Positions 38,238 through 45,785 of a DNA stretch of 64,000 nucleotides are shown in pieces. The first letter of the stretch is position 1, and each line of letters opens with the position of its first letter. The notes beneath the pieces were generated by a model. The model worked only from the letters and a program-made list of their open reading frames with translations, had not been told where the DNA came from and ran no database searches. The stretch spans positions 1-64,000 of the forward strand of contig CACWOL010000008.1 in assembly GCA_902762495.1 (NCBI GenBank). Direction: 5' to 3'. The position numbers were made by a program, and so were the translations under genes. Source of the stretch: an uncultured bacterium. GTDB taxonomy: Bacteria > Verrucomicrobiota > Lentisphaeria > Victivallales > UBA1829.

Positions 38238-38580
38238 GTGTATTATAACCCTTAACCGAAACGTTTTGCCGCGCACAAACCCGGCTGGTCTTTCAGCTGA
38301 AGCGGGGCAGACAACCAATCCAAACCGCCGACAGGAGCCACGCTCACTTGCTCCGTTCAACGCCATGCGTGAAACGAAGCGACCGCGAGCCCTGAAACTG
38401 AATGGATGCACCTTTCTCCGGCGGCCGGTGTGGAATTGACGTTATCAGCTCCCGACATGGACAGCAATCCAGGTCCGGGCGCGGAGGCTGATACCGCGGT
38501 TCCACGCGGGCAACCAGACCGATAATCCATTCGGGGACATGCAGGCTCCTGAGGCAACAACCACCTCAAGGAGGTACCAC
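38238..38580 (+). promoter_or_regulatory. Long structured 5' leader of pnp
   Basis: A 340-nt gap with no plausible gene and many complementary segments. Examples are GCTG/CAGC within CCCG/CGGG near 38283-38310, GGAGC/GCTCC near 38334-38355, and a long-range TATCAGC/GCTGATA pairing near 38440-38500. A TATTAT-type -10 box starts at 38240 but lacks a clear -35. It ends in a hairpin covering the pnp ribosome site, so control of PNPase synthesis through RNA structure is likely. Confidence 0.55.
38546..38575 (+). promoter_or_regulatory. Hairpin sequestering the pnp Shine-Dalgarno sequence
   Basis: CTCCTGAGG (38546-38554) pairs with CCTCAAGGAG (38564-38573) as nine base pairs with one bulged A and a 9-nt loop. 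The strand on the 3' side contains the core of the AAGGAGGT ribosome site of pnp. An alternative ACCTC/GAGGT hairpin (38563-38575) would also hide it. Confidence 0.6.
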
Positions 38581-40701
38581 ATGCTGGAAGAGATTTCAGT
38601 CAAAATCAACATCGGACCGGGCCGCGACCTCACGCTGGCAGCCGGTAAGCTCGCTCACCTCGCCAACGGCTCCTGCACGGTCCGTCAGGGCGACACCATC
38701 GTCTTCTCCGCCGCCTGTTCCGGCGAAGCCAAGAAAGGTCAGGACTTCTTCCCGCTGCAGGTCGACTACCGCGAGAAGTATTCCGCGGCCGGCAAGTTCC
38801 CCGGCGGCTACATCAAACGCGAAGGCCGTCCCAGCGACAAGGAGATCCTGATCTGCCGCATGGCCGACCGCCCGATCCGTCCGCTCTTCCCCGAAGGCTT
38901 CTTCGATGAAGTCCAGGTCTGCGGCCTGTTGCTCTCCGCAGACGGCGTGAACGAGGGCGACGTCCTCTCCATGCTCGGCGCGTCCACCGCGCTCGTGCTT
39001 TCCGACCTGCCGTTCCAGGGCCCGATCGGCGCCGTCCGCGTCGGCTGCATCGACGGCGAGTTCGTCGCGAACCCGACGATCCAGGAAATGGAAAAGAGCA
39101 CGCTCGAGCTCGTGTACGCCGGTCTGCCGGACAAGGTCATCATGATCGAAGGCGAAGCGAAGGAATGCTCCGAGGAAACGCTCGAAAAGGCGATGATCTT
39201 CGCCAACGAGATCGTGAAGAAGCAGTGCGAAGCCCAGCTCGAACTCGCCGCCAAGGTCGGCCGCCCGAAGAAGGAGCCCACGCTCCACCTCGTCCCGGAA
39301 GACTTCAACGCCGCCATGATCGCGCTCATCTCCGACAAGATCGAGGCCGCGTGCCTCGTCCCCGGCAAGGAAGACCGTGAAAAAGGCCTCTCCGCCCTGA
39401 AGGAACTCTGTGCCGAACAGCTCAAGGAACAGTTCCTCGAAGCCTACGGCGAAGAGGATTTCAACTTCTACCTCGGCATGGCGTTCGACAAGTACGTTCG
39501 CGCCACCATCCGCAAGGCGATCCTCGAGAAGGGCTACCGCCCCGACGGACGCGGTGTGACCCAGATCCGCCCGCTCTCCGCCGAAGTCGGCGTGCTCCCC
39601 GTCGTCCACGGCAGCGCGCTCTTCCAGCGCGGCGAGACCCAGGCGCTCGTGATCGCCACCCTCGGCGGCCCGAAGGACGCCCAGGAATCCGACAAGATCT
39701 ACGGCGGCACCAACGTCAAGAAATTCTACCTGCACTACAACTTCCCGAACTACAGCACGGGCGAAACCGGCCGCATCGCCGGCCCCGGCCGCCGCGAGAT
39801 CGGACACGGCAACCTCGCCGAACGCTCCGTCGCGCAGGTCGTGCCGAAGGACTTCCCGTACACCGTCCGCTGCGTCTCCGAGATCATGGCGTCGAACGGC
39901 TCCACCTCCATGGCGTCCGTCTGCGGCGCCACGCTCGCCCTGATGGACGCCGGCGTGCCGATCAAGTCCCCAGTCGTGGGCATCTCCTGCGGCCTCGTGA
40001 CCGACGACACCGGCAAGGAACTTCTCCTCACCGACATCATCGGCGCGGAAGACCACTTCGGCGACATGGACTTCAAGGTCTGCGGCACCGAGGAAGGCAT
40101 CACCGGATTCCAGCTCGACCTGAAGCTCCCCGGCATCCCGATCGCCACGCTCGCACGCGCCATGCAGCAGAACAAGGCCGCGCGCGCCGAGATCCACAAG
40201 GTCGTCCGCGACTGCATCGCCGCGCCGCGTCCCGAGGTCAGCCCGCGCGCTCCGCAGATGGAAGTCATCCACATCAATCCGGACAAGATCGGCGCCCTCA
40301 TCGGCACCGGCGGCAAGAACATCAAGGAGATCACCGAATCCACGCAGTCGCAGGTCGACATCGCGGACGACGGCTCCGTCAGCATCCTCGCCGGCAACAA
40401 GGAGATCCTCGAAGAGGTCAAGCGCAAGATCCAGTTCTACACCGCCGAGGCCGAGATCGGCAAGATCTACCGCGGCGTCGTCAAGACCGTCAAGGACTTC
40501 GGCGCGTTCGTCGAGATCCTGCCCGGTCAGGACGGCCTGCTGCACATCTCCGAGATGGCGAACTACCGCGTCGCGAACGTCACCGACATCTGCAAGGAAG
40601 GCGACATCGTGAGCGTGAAGGTCGTCGACATCGACCGCAGCGGCAAGATCCGTCTCAGCCGCAAGGCCGCCCTCGAAGAGCTCGACGGCAAGAAGCAGTA
40701 A
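38581..40701 (+). CDS. pnp: Polyribonucleotide nucleotidyltransferase (PNPase)
   Basis: A phosphorolytic 3'-5' exoribonuclease and RNA-tailing enzyme. The 706-residue protein has two RNase PH domains (first with 'GGYIKREGRPSDKEILICRM', second with 'RPDGRGVTQIRPLSAEVGVL' and 'GHGNLAERSV'). A KH domain ('IGALIGTGGKNIKEITEST') and an S1 domain ('GKIYRGVVKTVKDFGAFVEI') follow. ATG 38581 follows AAGGAGGT by 5 bp; an in-frame start at 38539 would encode the SD region. A terminator follows at 40732. Confidence 0.97.
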   Translation: MLEEISVKINIGPGRDLTLAAGKLAHLANGSCTVRQGDTIVFSAACSGEAKKGQDFFPLQVDYREKYSAAGKFPGGYIKREGRPSDKEILICRMADRPIRPLFPEGFFDEVQVCGLLLSADGVNEGDVLSMLGASTALVLSDLPFQGPIGAVRVGCIDGEFVANPTIQEMEKSTLELVYAGLPDKVIMIEGEAKECSEETLEKAMIFANEIVKKQCEAQLELAAKVGRPKKEPTLHLVPEDFNAAMIALISDKIEAACLVPGKEDREKGLSALKELCAEQLKEQFLEAYGEEDFNFYLGMAFDKYVRATIRKAILEKGYRPDGRGVTQIRPLSAEVGVLPVVHGSALFQRGETQALVIATLGGPKDAQESDKIYGGTNVKKFYLHYNFPNYSTGETGRIAGPGRREIGHGNLAERSVAQVVPKDFPYTVRCVSEIMASNGSTSMASVCGATLALMDAGVPIKSPVVGISCGLVTDDTGKELLLTDIIGAEDHFGDMDFKVCGTEEGITGFQLDLKLPGIPIATLARAMQQNKAARAEIHKVVRDCIAAPRPEVSPRAPQMEVIHINPDKIGALIGTGGKNIKEITESTQSQVDIADDGSVSILAGNKEILEEVKRKIQFYTAEAEIGKIYRGVVKTVKDFGAFVEILPGQDGLLHISEMANYRVANVTDICKEGDIVSVKVVDIDRSGKIRLSRKAALEELDGKKQ

Positions 40702-40731
40702 AACAGATTCGCAAAGCTCTTGCGATTTCAC

Positions 40732-40772
40732 GGGACCGGAACTCTGTTGAGGATTCCGGCCCCTTCATTTTT
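40732..40772 (+). terminator. Intrinsic terminator of pnp
   Basis: Stem GGG-A-CCGGAA / TTCCGG-C-CCC, followed by TTCATTTTTG. Confidence 0.75.
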
Positions 40773-40786
40773 GTTCGGAAACCGAT

Positions 40787-40815
40787 TTGACTTTTTCCTG
40801 TTCCGGTCGTAAATT
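40787..40815 (+). promoter_or_regulatory. Promoter for the mntA-hepT pair
   Basis: TTGACT, 17 bp, TAAATT, 45 bp upstream of the nucleotidyltransferase start. Confidence 0.65.
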
Positions 40816-40860
40816 ATAGATATTGAATCGAAAAGATTCTTTTTAATCAGGAGGCAGACA

Positions 40861-41154
40861 ATGTGCCAGCTCGACAGGATCCGGAGTTTGAGGAGCGAGA
40901 TTTATGAGATCGCCAGGAAGCACAAGGCCGGCAAGGTCTATGTGTTCGGTTCCTGCGCCCGGATGGAGGAAACGCCCGACAGTGACGTCGATTTCATTGC
41001 CGAGTTTCAGCCGCACTCTTCCCTGTTCGATCTCGGCGGTTTGCAGTACGACCTGCAAAAACTGCTCGGATGCAAAGTCGACCTGATTCCGGAAGATTCT
41101 CTGACCGAAGACGCCTTCGCGGCCAATGTCAGAAAGGACATGGTCCTGTTATGA
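40861..41154 (+). CDS. mntA: MNT-domain nucleotidyltransferase antitoxin (MntA family)
   Basis: A 97-residue minimal nucleotidyltransferase. The catalytic signature is 'VFGSCARMEETPDSDVDF', matching GSxxx(9)DxD. In characterised MntA-HepT pairs the enzyme AMPylates the HEPN toxin and so neutralises it. The stop overlaps the start of the HEPN gene by 4 bp, and a clear promoter lies upstream. AGGAG precedes the ATG. Confidence 0.88.
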   Translation: MCQLDRIRSLRSEIYEIARKHKAGKVYVFGSCARMEETPDSDVDFIAEFQPHSSLFDLGGLQYDLQKLLGCKVDLIPEDSLTEDAFAANVRKDMVLL

Positions 41155-41486
41155 CAAGTGACCGCGACAGAATCGAACACATGATTCAGGGTATTGCCCG
41201 CATTGAGGATGCGATGAAGAATGTTTCGAAAGAGGAATTCTTTCGATCAAGGCTTCTGCTGGATGCCATGTCCTTCAATTTCGCGATCCTCGGGGAAGCC
41301 GCCAATAAGGTTTCCGATGCGCTTCAGGCAAAACACCCGGAAATCCCCTGGGGCGACATCATCGGGATGAGAAACATCCTGATTCATGATTATGTAAGGC
41401 CCCGTCCGGAGTATATGTGGGATGCCTACCGGAACGATTTGGCTCCGTTGAAACAGCATCTTTTGGAAATTCTGAAAGAGCTTTGA
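41151..41486 (+). CDS. hepT: HEPN-domain toxin (HepT, DUF86)
   Basis: A 111-residue helical HEPN/DUF86 protein. The RNase motif RxxxxHxY is seen in 'GMRNILIHDYVRP'; its Tyr is the residue modified by MntA in known pairs. 'SFNFAILGEAANKVSD' is typical of DUF86. Predicted RNase toxin acting on cellular RNA, neutralised by the preceding MntA. Start set by the 4-bp overlap with mntA. Confidence 0.88.
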   Translation: MTSDRDRIEHMIQGIARIEDAMKNVSKEEFFRSRLLLDAMSFNFAILGEAANKVSDALQAKHPEIPWGDIIGMRNILIHDYVRPRPEYMWDAYRNDLAPLKQHLLEILKEL

Positions 41487-41560
41487 GTATATTTGCAGAG
41501 GGGGTATGCGTAAACGAGATATCCCGCCCTCGCAGAACGGCAAAAGAAGGATGCAATACG

Positions 41561-42895
41561 ATGAAATTCAAATCCCGTCTGCCCATGTTTCTGCTGACCG
41601 GCATGTTTCTGCTGCTGTCGTTATTCGCGTCGTCGTGTTATTATTCCTGGTCCATGTCGGGCGAGGGCTACGAGGGCGGCCATGTTTATTTTGTGAGGGT
41701 GCCCGGGCGATGCGTGGATTACGATTATTTCGAATCGCAGGATCCGCTGGATTACCTGAAGAAAACGGATTTGCTGTATGCATATGATCCGGATTTTTCC
41801 GGATATGAGGTGTCAAGCGAGCGGTATCAGGCCAGTTTGGAAACGTATGAGGAGTTGAACTCGCAGGGGTATTCGATCGGCGGCAAAGGCGACGGCATGA
41901 TCTGGGACAGGGAGGAAAGAAAAGTGATCCGTTTCGCGCTTCCTCCGGGGTCCTTGTTCCGCGTGACGCATTTCCGGTGGAATATGGACACGGAGACGAA
42001 GATTTATGCCGATGTCTTAAACGGTCCTTTGGCCGGAAAAGAGATCGAGGTGCACGGATTCGGGCGGCATTATTTTTACAGCGGAGGGATAAAGGATTTG
42101 TTCGAGTATCCGGACGGGAGAACGCTGCCCTTCTGGCAGGAAGTCGACCAGTATGGACAGGCTTTCCTTGACCCGGATGTCGTGCAGGACCTGGGCAGGC
42201 TTTCGGACAAGGAACTGAAGGCGAAAGGGCTTTGGCTGGAACCGGGCACGGAGGCGGCGAAAGCCGTCGTAAAACAGCTCCCGGAGGGGATCGACCTTGA
42301 GCGGTTGCAGAAAGACGCGGAACGGAACGACGTTGCCGCGCTGATTCAGCTGGGCAAGCTCTATTACGAGGGCGCCGGAGTCAGGAGAGACCGTGCCATG
42401 GCTGAGTATTTGTTTCAGAAAGGCGCCGCACTGGGAAGCAGTGAGGCCGAAATCCGGCTGGCCATTGTCCGCGCGGGTGATTTTTGGGGAACGCATAGGG
42501 CGGAGGTTGAAGATGTCTTCCGGAAACACGCGGAACAGGGCGAAGTCGAAGCGCAGTTCTGCCTTGGGCTCCTGCTGGGTTACAAAGGAAACAGGAACAG
42601 ATGGAATCCCGATTCGGTCCTGTGGTATCAGAAAGCCGCCGATCAGGGGGATGTGCGGTCGATGCGGGCGCTCGGGATGATTTATGCGACGAGCGAACGA
42701 CCGGAAATGGCCGCGGAATGGTTCCGGAAAGCGGCGGAGCTCGGCGATTTCGCCGCCCAGCGCAATCTGGGGTATCTGTACCTTCACGGCGAAGGCGTGA
42801 AAAAGGATGCAGTCGAGGCGCGGAAGTGGCTGGAAAATGCCGCCGCCCAGGGCGACGCATACGCAGAGGATTTGCTGAAGGCTTTGAAGGAATAA
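41561..42895 (+). CDS. Sel1-repeat lipoprotein
   Basis: A 444-residue lipoprotein with the signal and lipobox 'LLSLFASSC' (Cys about residue 26). The N-terminal 240 residues are of unknown fold and Tyr-rich. At least four Sel1-like repeats then run to the C-terminus, for example 'ALIQLGKLYYEGAGVRRDRA' and 'RNLGYLYLHGEGVKKDAVEA'. Sel1 repeats are protein-interaction modules. It lies between two toxin-antitoxin pairs. The frame is open farther upstream into hepT, but ATG 41561 has the signal peptide and AGAAGGA upstream. Confidence 0.82.
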   Translation: MKFKSRLPMFLLTGMFLLLSLFASSCYYSWSMSGEGYEGGHVYFVRVPGRCVDYDYFESQDPLDYLKKTDLLYAYDPDFSGYEVSSERYQASLETYEELNSQGYSIGGKGDGMIWDREERKVIRFALPPGSLFRVTHFRWNMDTETKIYADVLNGPLAGKEIEVHGFGRHYFYSGGIKDLFEYPDGRTLPFWQEVDQYGQAFLDPDVVQDLGRLSDKELKAKGLWLEPGTEAAKAVVKQLPEGIDLERLQKDAERNDVAALIQLGKLYYEGAGVRRDRAMAEYLFQKGAALGSSEAEIRLAIVRAGDFWGTHRAEVEDVFRKHAEQGEVEAQFCLGLLLGYKGNRNRWNPDSVLWYQKAADQGDVRSMRALGMIYATSERPEMAAEWFRKAAELGDFAAQRNLGYLYLHGEGVKKDAVEARKWLENAAAQGDAYAEDLLKALKE

Positions 42896-42938
42896 AACGC
42901 GGAAACCATCTTTTTTCTTCTTTTTCGCGTTTTACGTC

Positions 42939-42966
42939 TTGAATTAAACGCGATGCGTTGTATATT
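42939..42966 (+). promoter_or_regulatory. Promoter for higBA
   Basis: TTGAAT, 16 bp, TATATT with TG directly before the -10 box; the start codon is 22 bp after the -10 box. Confidence 0.65.
42947..42959 (+). promoter_or_regulatory. Candidate HigA operator inside the higBA promoter
   Basis: Perfect inverted repeat AACGC-GAT-GCGTT placed exactly between the -35 and -10 boxes, where a bound antitoxin would block RNA polymerase. Confidence 0.45.
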
Positions 42967-42988
42967 ATGATCTGAAAAGGAGCAAATC

Positions 42989-43267
42989 ATGATTGCGAGC
43001 TACAAATGCAAGGAAACGCGGAAGCTGAAAGCGGAAGGTACAAGCAGGAAGTTCCGTTCAATCGAACGGGCAACCTTGCGCAAACTGGATATGCTTGATG
43101 CCATAGTGAATCTTGAAACGCTCAGAATTCCGCCCAGCAACCATTTTGAGGCGTTGCATGGCGAACGTGAAGGGCAATACAGCATTCGCATCAACTCGCA
43201 GTGGCGGATTTGCTTCACATGGCATGACGGAAATGTTCATGACGTTGAAATCGTCGACTATCATTAA
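42989..43267 (+). CDS. higB: HigB-type toxin (RelE superfamily)
   Basis: A 92-residue protein of the HigB killer family. The features are 'LDMLDAIVNLETLRIPPSNH', 'FEALHGEREGQYSIRINSQW' and 'RICFTWHDGNVHDVEIVDYH', the usual C-terminal block. Members cleave mRNA on the ribosome. AAGGAG lies 6 bp upstream. The toxin gene precedes the antitoxin gene, the normal order for higBA. Confidence 0.92.
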   Translation: MIASYKCKETRKLKAEGTSRKFRSIERATLRKLDMLDAIVNLETLRIPPSNHFEALHGEREGQYSIRINSQWRICFTWHDGNVHDVEIVDYH

Positions 43268-43279
43268 GGAGGTGCGATT

Positions 43280-43576
43280 ATGATCCGGACTAAAAATCTG
43301 ATTCATCCCGGCGAAATCCTCATGGAGGAATTCTTGAAGCCGATGAACATTACACAAAATAAGCTCGCGATGGACATTCATGTCCCTGCGCCGCGGATTT
43401 ACGCCATCGCAAGAGGCACACGGGCGATTACCGCCGATACGGCATTGCGTCTGGGAAAATACTTGGGGACGGGGCCGGAGTTCTGGCTCAACCTTCAGAA
43501 CAATTATGATTTGTGTGTTGCCGCTGCGAAAGCCCAAAAGGAAATTGAGGCTATTCCTGAATTTGCGTGCAACTGA
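43280..43576 (+). CDS. higA: HigA-type antitoxin (helix-turn-helix)
   Basis: A 98-residue XRE-family antitoxin. It starts with the family block 'IHPGEILMEEFLKPMNITQN'. The helix-turn-helix is in 'KLAMDIHVPAPRIYAIARG', and 'LRLGKYLGTGPEFWLNLQNN' is characteristic of HigA. It binds HigB and represses its own promoter. It follows higB by 12 bp with an AGGAGGTG ribosome site. Confidence 0.93.
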   Translation: MIRTKNLIHPGEILMEEFLKPMNITQNKLAMDIHVPAPRIYAIARGTRAITADTALRLGKYLGTGPEFWLNLQNNYDLCVAAAKAQKEIEAIPEFACN

Positions 43577-43586
43577 ACTTCATGGA

Positions 43587-43647
43587 GGCGGAATAAGCTC
43601 GCATTGATGCCATTCCGCCCCCCCCGTGCCCGAGCGTAGCCGGGCAC
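43587..43647. repeat. Two adjacent palindromes between higA and the DUF362 gene
   Basis: GGCGGAAT/ATTCCGCC (43587-43619) and GTGCCCG/CGGGCAC (43626-43647). The second loop, AGCGTAGC, recalls the GAGCGTAGCGAG core of the repeats at 45.1 kb. They could end both converging genes, although no T run is present. Confidence 0.5.
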
Positions 43648-43655
43648 AACTCAAG

Positions 43656-44783
43656 TCAAGGACTTGTCCTTGTGTCGAGGTCGATGAGCTCGTACTGGTC
43701 GGTGCCGAATCCGATCTTCACGGCGTGGTCCACGGTGACGCGCCAGCGGGTGTTGCCGTGGGCGTCGTCGAAGATGTCGTGTCCGTGCCCGCAATTGTCC
43801 ATCCAGGAACCCTGCATGCGTGGCATCTTGTTGCAGAGGTCGCAGCAGGCCACGTCGAGCGCGACGGGGTCGAATCCGGCGAGCATGCCGATGTCGGGGA
43901 TGATCGGGGCATCGTTTTCGGAATGGCAGTCGCAGTTCGGCGAGACGTCGCAGATGAGGCTGATGTGGAAACTCGGCTTGCCGTTCACGACGGCGGCGGC
44001 GTATTCGGCCATTTTCTCGTCGAGCGGCTCGGTGGACTTCGCCATGGAGGCGTGGATGGCATCGACGGGGCACACGCTCAGGCAGCGTCCGCATCCGGCG
44101 CAGGCTTCGCGGTCGAGGGACATCTTCTTGGCGGCGTCGTCGAAGTGCAGGGCGTTGTTCGCGCACTGTTTAAAACACATTTTGCAGCCGATGCAGAGGT
44201 CGCGGTCGAGTTCCGCCTTGCCGTCGCTGTGCATGGCCATTTTGCCCGCGCGCGAGGCGCAGCCCATGGCGAGGTTCTTGATCGCGCCGCCCATGCCGGT
44301 CAGCTCGTGGCCCTTGAAATGGTTCAGCGTGATGATCACGTCCGCGTCGGAGATGGCGCGGCCGATCTTCGCGGTCTTGAAGTGGACGCCGTTCGGGACG
44401 GGGAGTTCGACCTCGTCGTTGCCCTTCAGCCCGTCGCCGATGATCACGTGGCAGCCCGTGGTGAGCGGGCCGAATCCGTTGAGGTCGGCGGTCTCGAGGT
44501 GCTCCAGCGCGTTCTTGCGGTAGCCCGGGTAGAGCGTGTTGCAGTCGGTCAGGAACGGCTTTCCGCCGCGCTGCTTCACGAAATCGGCGACGACCTTCGC
44601 GTAGTTCGGGCGCAGGAACGCCAGGTTGCCGAGCTCGCCGAAGTGCATTTTGATCGCGACGAACTTGTCGCGCAGGTCGAGCGTCTCGAATCCGGCTTTC
44701 GCCATCAGGTTGTGGAGTTTGTCGGGCAGGGGCGCGCCATACATTTTCGTACGGAAGTTGCAGAAATAGATTTTTTCGGGCAT
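43656..44783 (-). CDS. DUF362 protein with two [4Fe-4S] clusters
   Basis: A 375-residue protein. The N-terminal DUF362 domain has 'FVAIKMHFGELGNLAFLRPN', 'ALEHLETADLNGFGP' and 'TLNHFKGHELTGMGGAIKNL'. A bacterial ferredoxin insert with two clusters follows at about residues 190-245: 'CIGCKMCFKQC' and 'CAGCGRCLSVCP'. The C-terminal part is 'GFDPVALDVACCDLCNKM'. A redox role is likely; the reaction is unknown. A promoter is at 44838-44865 and AAGGAG precedes the ATG. Confidence 0.88.
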   Translation of the reverse strand: MPEKIYFCNFRTKMYGAPLPDKLHNLMAKAGFETLDLRDKFVAIKMHFGELGNLAFLRPNYAKVVADFVKQRGGKPFLTDCNTLYPGYRKNALEHLETADLNGFGPLTTGCHVIIGDGLKGNDEVELPVPNGVHFKTAKIGRAISDADVIITLNHFKGHELTGMGGAIKNLAMGCASRAGKMAMHSDGKAELDRDLCIGCKMCFKQCANNALHFDDAAKKMSLDREACAGCGRCLSVCPVDAIHASMAKSTEPLDEKMAEYAAAVVNGKPSFHISLICDVSPNCDCHSENDAPIIPDIGMLAGFDPVALDVACCDLCNKMPRMQGSWMDNCGHGHDIFDDAHGNTRWRVTVDHAVKIGFGTDQYELIDLDTRTSP

Positions 44784-44837
44784 GCTGGACTCCTTAATCG
44801 TGCTGGGAGTGAAGAGAGATTGTGAAAAGATGAAGAT

Positions 44838-44865
44838 ACAATAGCACGCCGCGGGCGAAAATCAA
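44838..44865 (-). promoter_or_regulatory. Promoter for the DUF362 gene
   Basis: Minus strand TTGATT, 16 bp, TATTGT with extended TGC. Confidence 0.6.
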
Positions 44866-44982
44866 ATCCATAACCGGAAAAACGCGCCGCAAAATCAGGA
44901 AAAACACGAACCAATCCGCTCCGAAGAGGTCGAATGTTGGCGGGAAAAAAAGAAAGCGAACGTTAGGTTTCTCTTTTTGTCT

Positions 44983-45285
44983 GTGCGCCTCGCGGTAACC
45001 ACGCCGATGAGGTGATCTTCCCTGATACACTACATCTCTTACCGTTCGCGTCTCAGCGGTAATACAAAGAAATCTTCCCCTCAATATGAACTACCTGGTC
45101 TACGCGTCTCGCGGTAAAGTATAAAGGAAGTGTCGAGCGTAGCGAGCTTACCGAGGCGGCGAAGCCGCCCCCAGCGAAGCGTGAATGTACCGCATTACCT
45201 GAAAAATTTTTGCCGTGCGCGTCTCGTGGTAAAGAAAGGCTGATCCATAACTCTAATTCCTCTTCTGCTCGCGTCTCGCGGTAAA
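44983..45285 (+). repeat. Five degenerate copies of a short GC-rich repeat, spacing near multiples of 57 bp
   Basis: Copies of a GCGTCTCGCGGTAA-like unit lie at about 44984, 45045, 45102, 45217 and 45269 (steps about 61, 57, 115 and 52 bp). Most contain CGCG-TCT-CGCG-like palindromes, and the intervening sequences are unique. Two reverse-strand copies lie at 47867-47882 and 47925-47943, 58 bp apart. Nothing else is recognisable in 44866-44980. Confidence 0.6.
45102..45181 (+). repeat. Composite palindromic repeat, copy A
   Basis: The short unit GCGTCTCGCGGTAA is followed, after a variable stretch, by GAGCGTAGCGAGCTTACC and then GGCGGCGAAGCCGCC-CCCAGCGAAGCG. GGTAA...TTACC and GGCGGC/GCCGCC are internal inverted repeats. 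Copy B is nearly identical at 45270-45347, and copy C is inverted at 47804-47884. Confidence 0.7.
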
Positions 45286-45347
45286 ATGAACCTGATGCCG
45301 AGCGTGAGCGAGTTTACCACGGCGGCGAAGCCGCCCCCAGCGAAGCG
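45270..45347 (+). repeat. Composite palindromic repeat, copy B
   Basis: Same order of elements as copy A: GCGTCTCGCGGTAA, GAGCGTGAGCGAGTTTACC, GGCGGCGAAGCCGCC, AGCGAAGCG. Its GGTAAA and TTTACC ends are exact inverses. Confidence 0.7.
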
Positions 45348-45414
45348 TGGACGCAACGCGTCCTTTTATTTCCCCTCAAAACTGGTTTTTTACTAAAAAA
45401 AGCAGAAAAACCGT

Positions 45415-45442
45415 TTGATTTTTCTCCGTTCGCGTGTAAATT
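45415..45442 (+). promoter_or_regulatory. Promoter for the candidate structured RNA
   Basis: TTGATT, 16 bp, TAAATT with TG directly before the -10 box; predicted start near 45450. Confidence 0.6.
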
Positions 45443-45449
45443 GTGTTTT

Positions 45450-45680
45450 GGAATCGCTTTCCTGACCAACGGGAATCCGGTTTCAAGCTCATTTCAGCCG
45501 TATTTCAATCAAAAGTACACGAAAACCGACCAAGTTTGCTATTAATCTTTTGATCCAGAGCTCGAAATACCAGCAGGAGCATTGTGTCTCCGTTTCTGCT
45601 GGGCGTTTCTCTGTCGTCTCTGGATCGGGTTCTTGGTCGGACCCTCGTGTACTCGCATGGGGAAGCGTCCGGCTTTTTTT
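45450..45680 (+). ncRNA. Candidate 6S-like structured RNA
   Basis: No gene fits this stretch, but it folds as one long rod of nested perfect stems. CGCTTTCC (45455) pairs with GGGAAGCG (45660), AGTACACGA (45514) with TCGTGTACT (45645), CCGACCAAG (45526) with CTTGGTCGG (45632), GATCCAGAG (45552) with CTCTGGATC (45618), GAAA (45564) with TTTC (45606), CCAGCAG (45570) with CTGCTGG (45596), and GGAG (45576) with CTCC (45588). An asymmetric bubble interrupts the rod (17 nt, TTTGCTATTAATCTTTT, opposite GGGTT). A promoter stands in front and seven T follow. A rod of this size with an AT-rich central bubble is the architecture of 6S RNA, the RNA polymerase decoy. The fold is clear; the 6S identity is an inference. 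Confidence 0.55.
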
Positions 45681-45719
45681 GTGCTCAACCGTCAAGAATC
45701 TGAACTTGACCTCCGCCAT

Positions 45720-45747
45720 TTGAACCGGTCGTTTCCTCGCGCATAAG
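45720..45747 (+). promoter_or_regulatory. Weak candidate promoter for the two-gene module
   Basis: TTGAAC, 16 bp, CATAAG, about 38 bp upstream of ATG 45786. The -10 match is poor; read-through from the RNA promoter is the alternative. Confidence 0.3.
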
Positions 45748-45785
45748 ATCGCATCCCCCACACAAAAAATATAGCGAGGTAAAAG

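Noticed and set aside
38238-38580. RNase P RNA or tmRNA in the rpsO-pnp gap
   Set aside because: None of the conserved sequence blocks of either RNA was found; the structure fits a pnp leader better.
38596-40731. 711-codon open frame on the minus strand opposite pnp
   Set aside because: Shadow of pnp; low-complexity translation and no ribosome site or promoter.
44794-45084. 96-codon minus-strand open frame in the repeat region
   Set aside because: Crosses the DUF362 promoter and repeat units; composition is not protein-like.
44983-45347. CRISPR array
   Set aside because: Repeats are only about 14-16 bp, degenerate and include hairpins of a composite repeat; spacing varies and no cas genes are present.
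45489-45761. 90-codon minus-strand open frame
   Set aside because: Overlaps the structured RNA candidate almost completely; no ribosome site or recognisable protein pattern.
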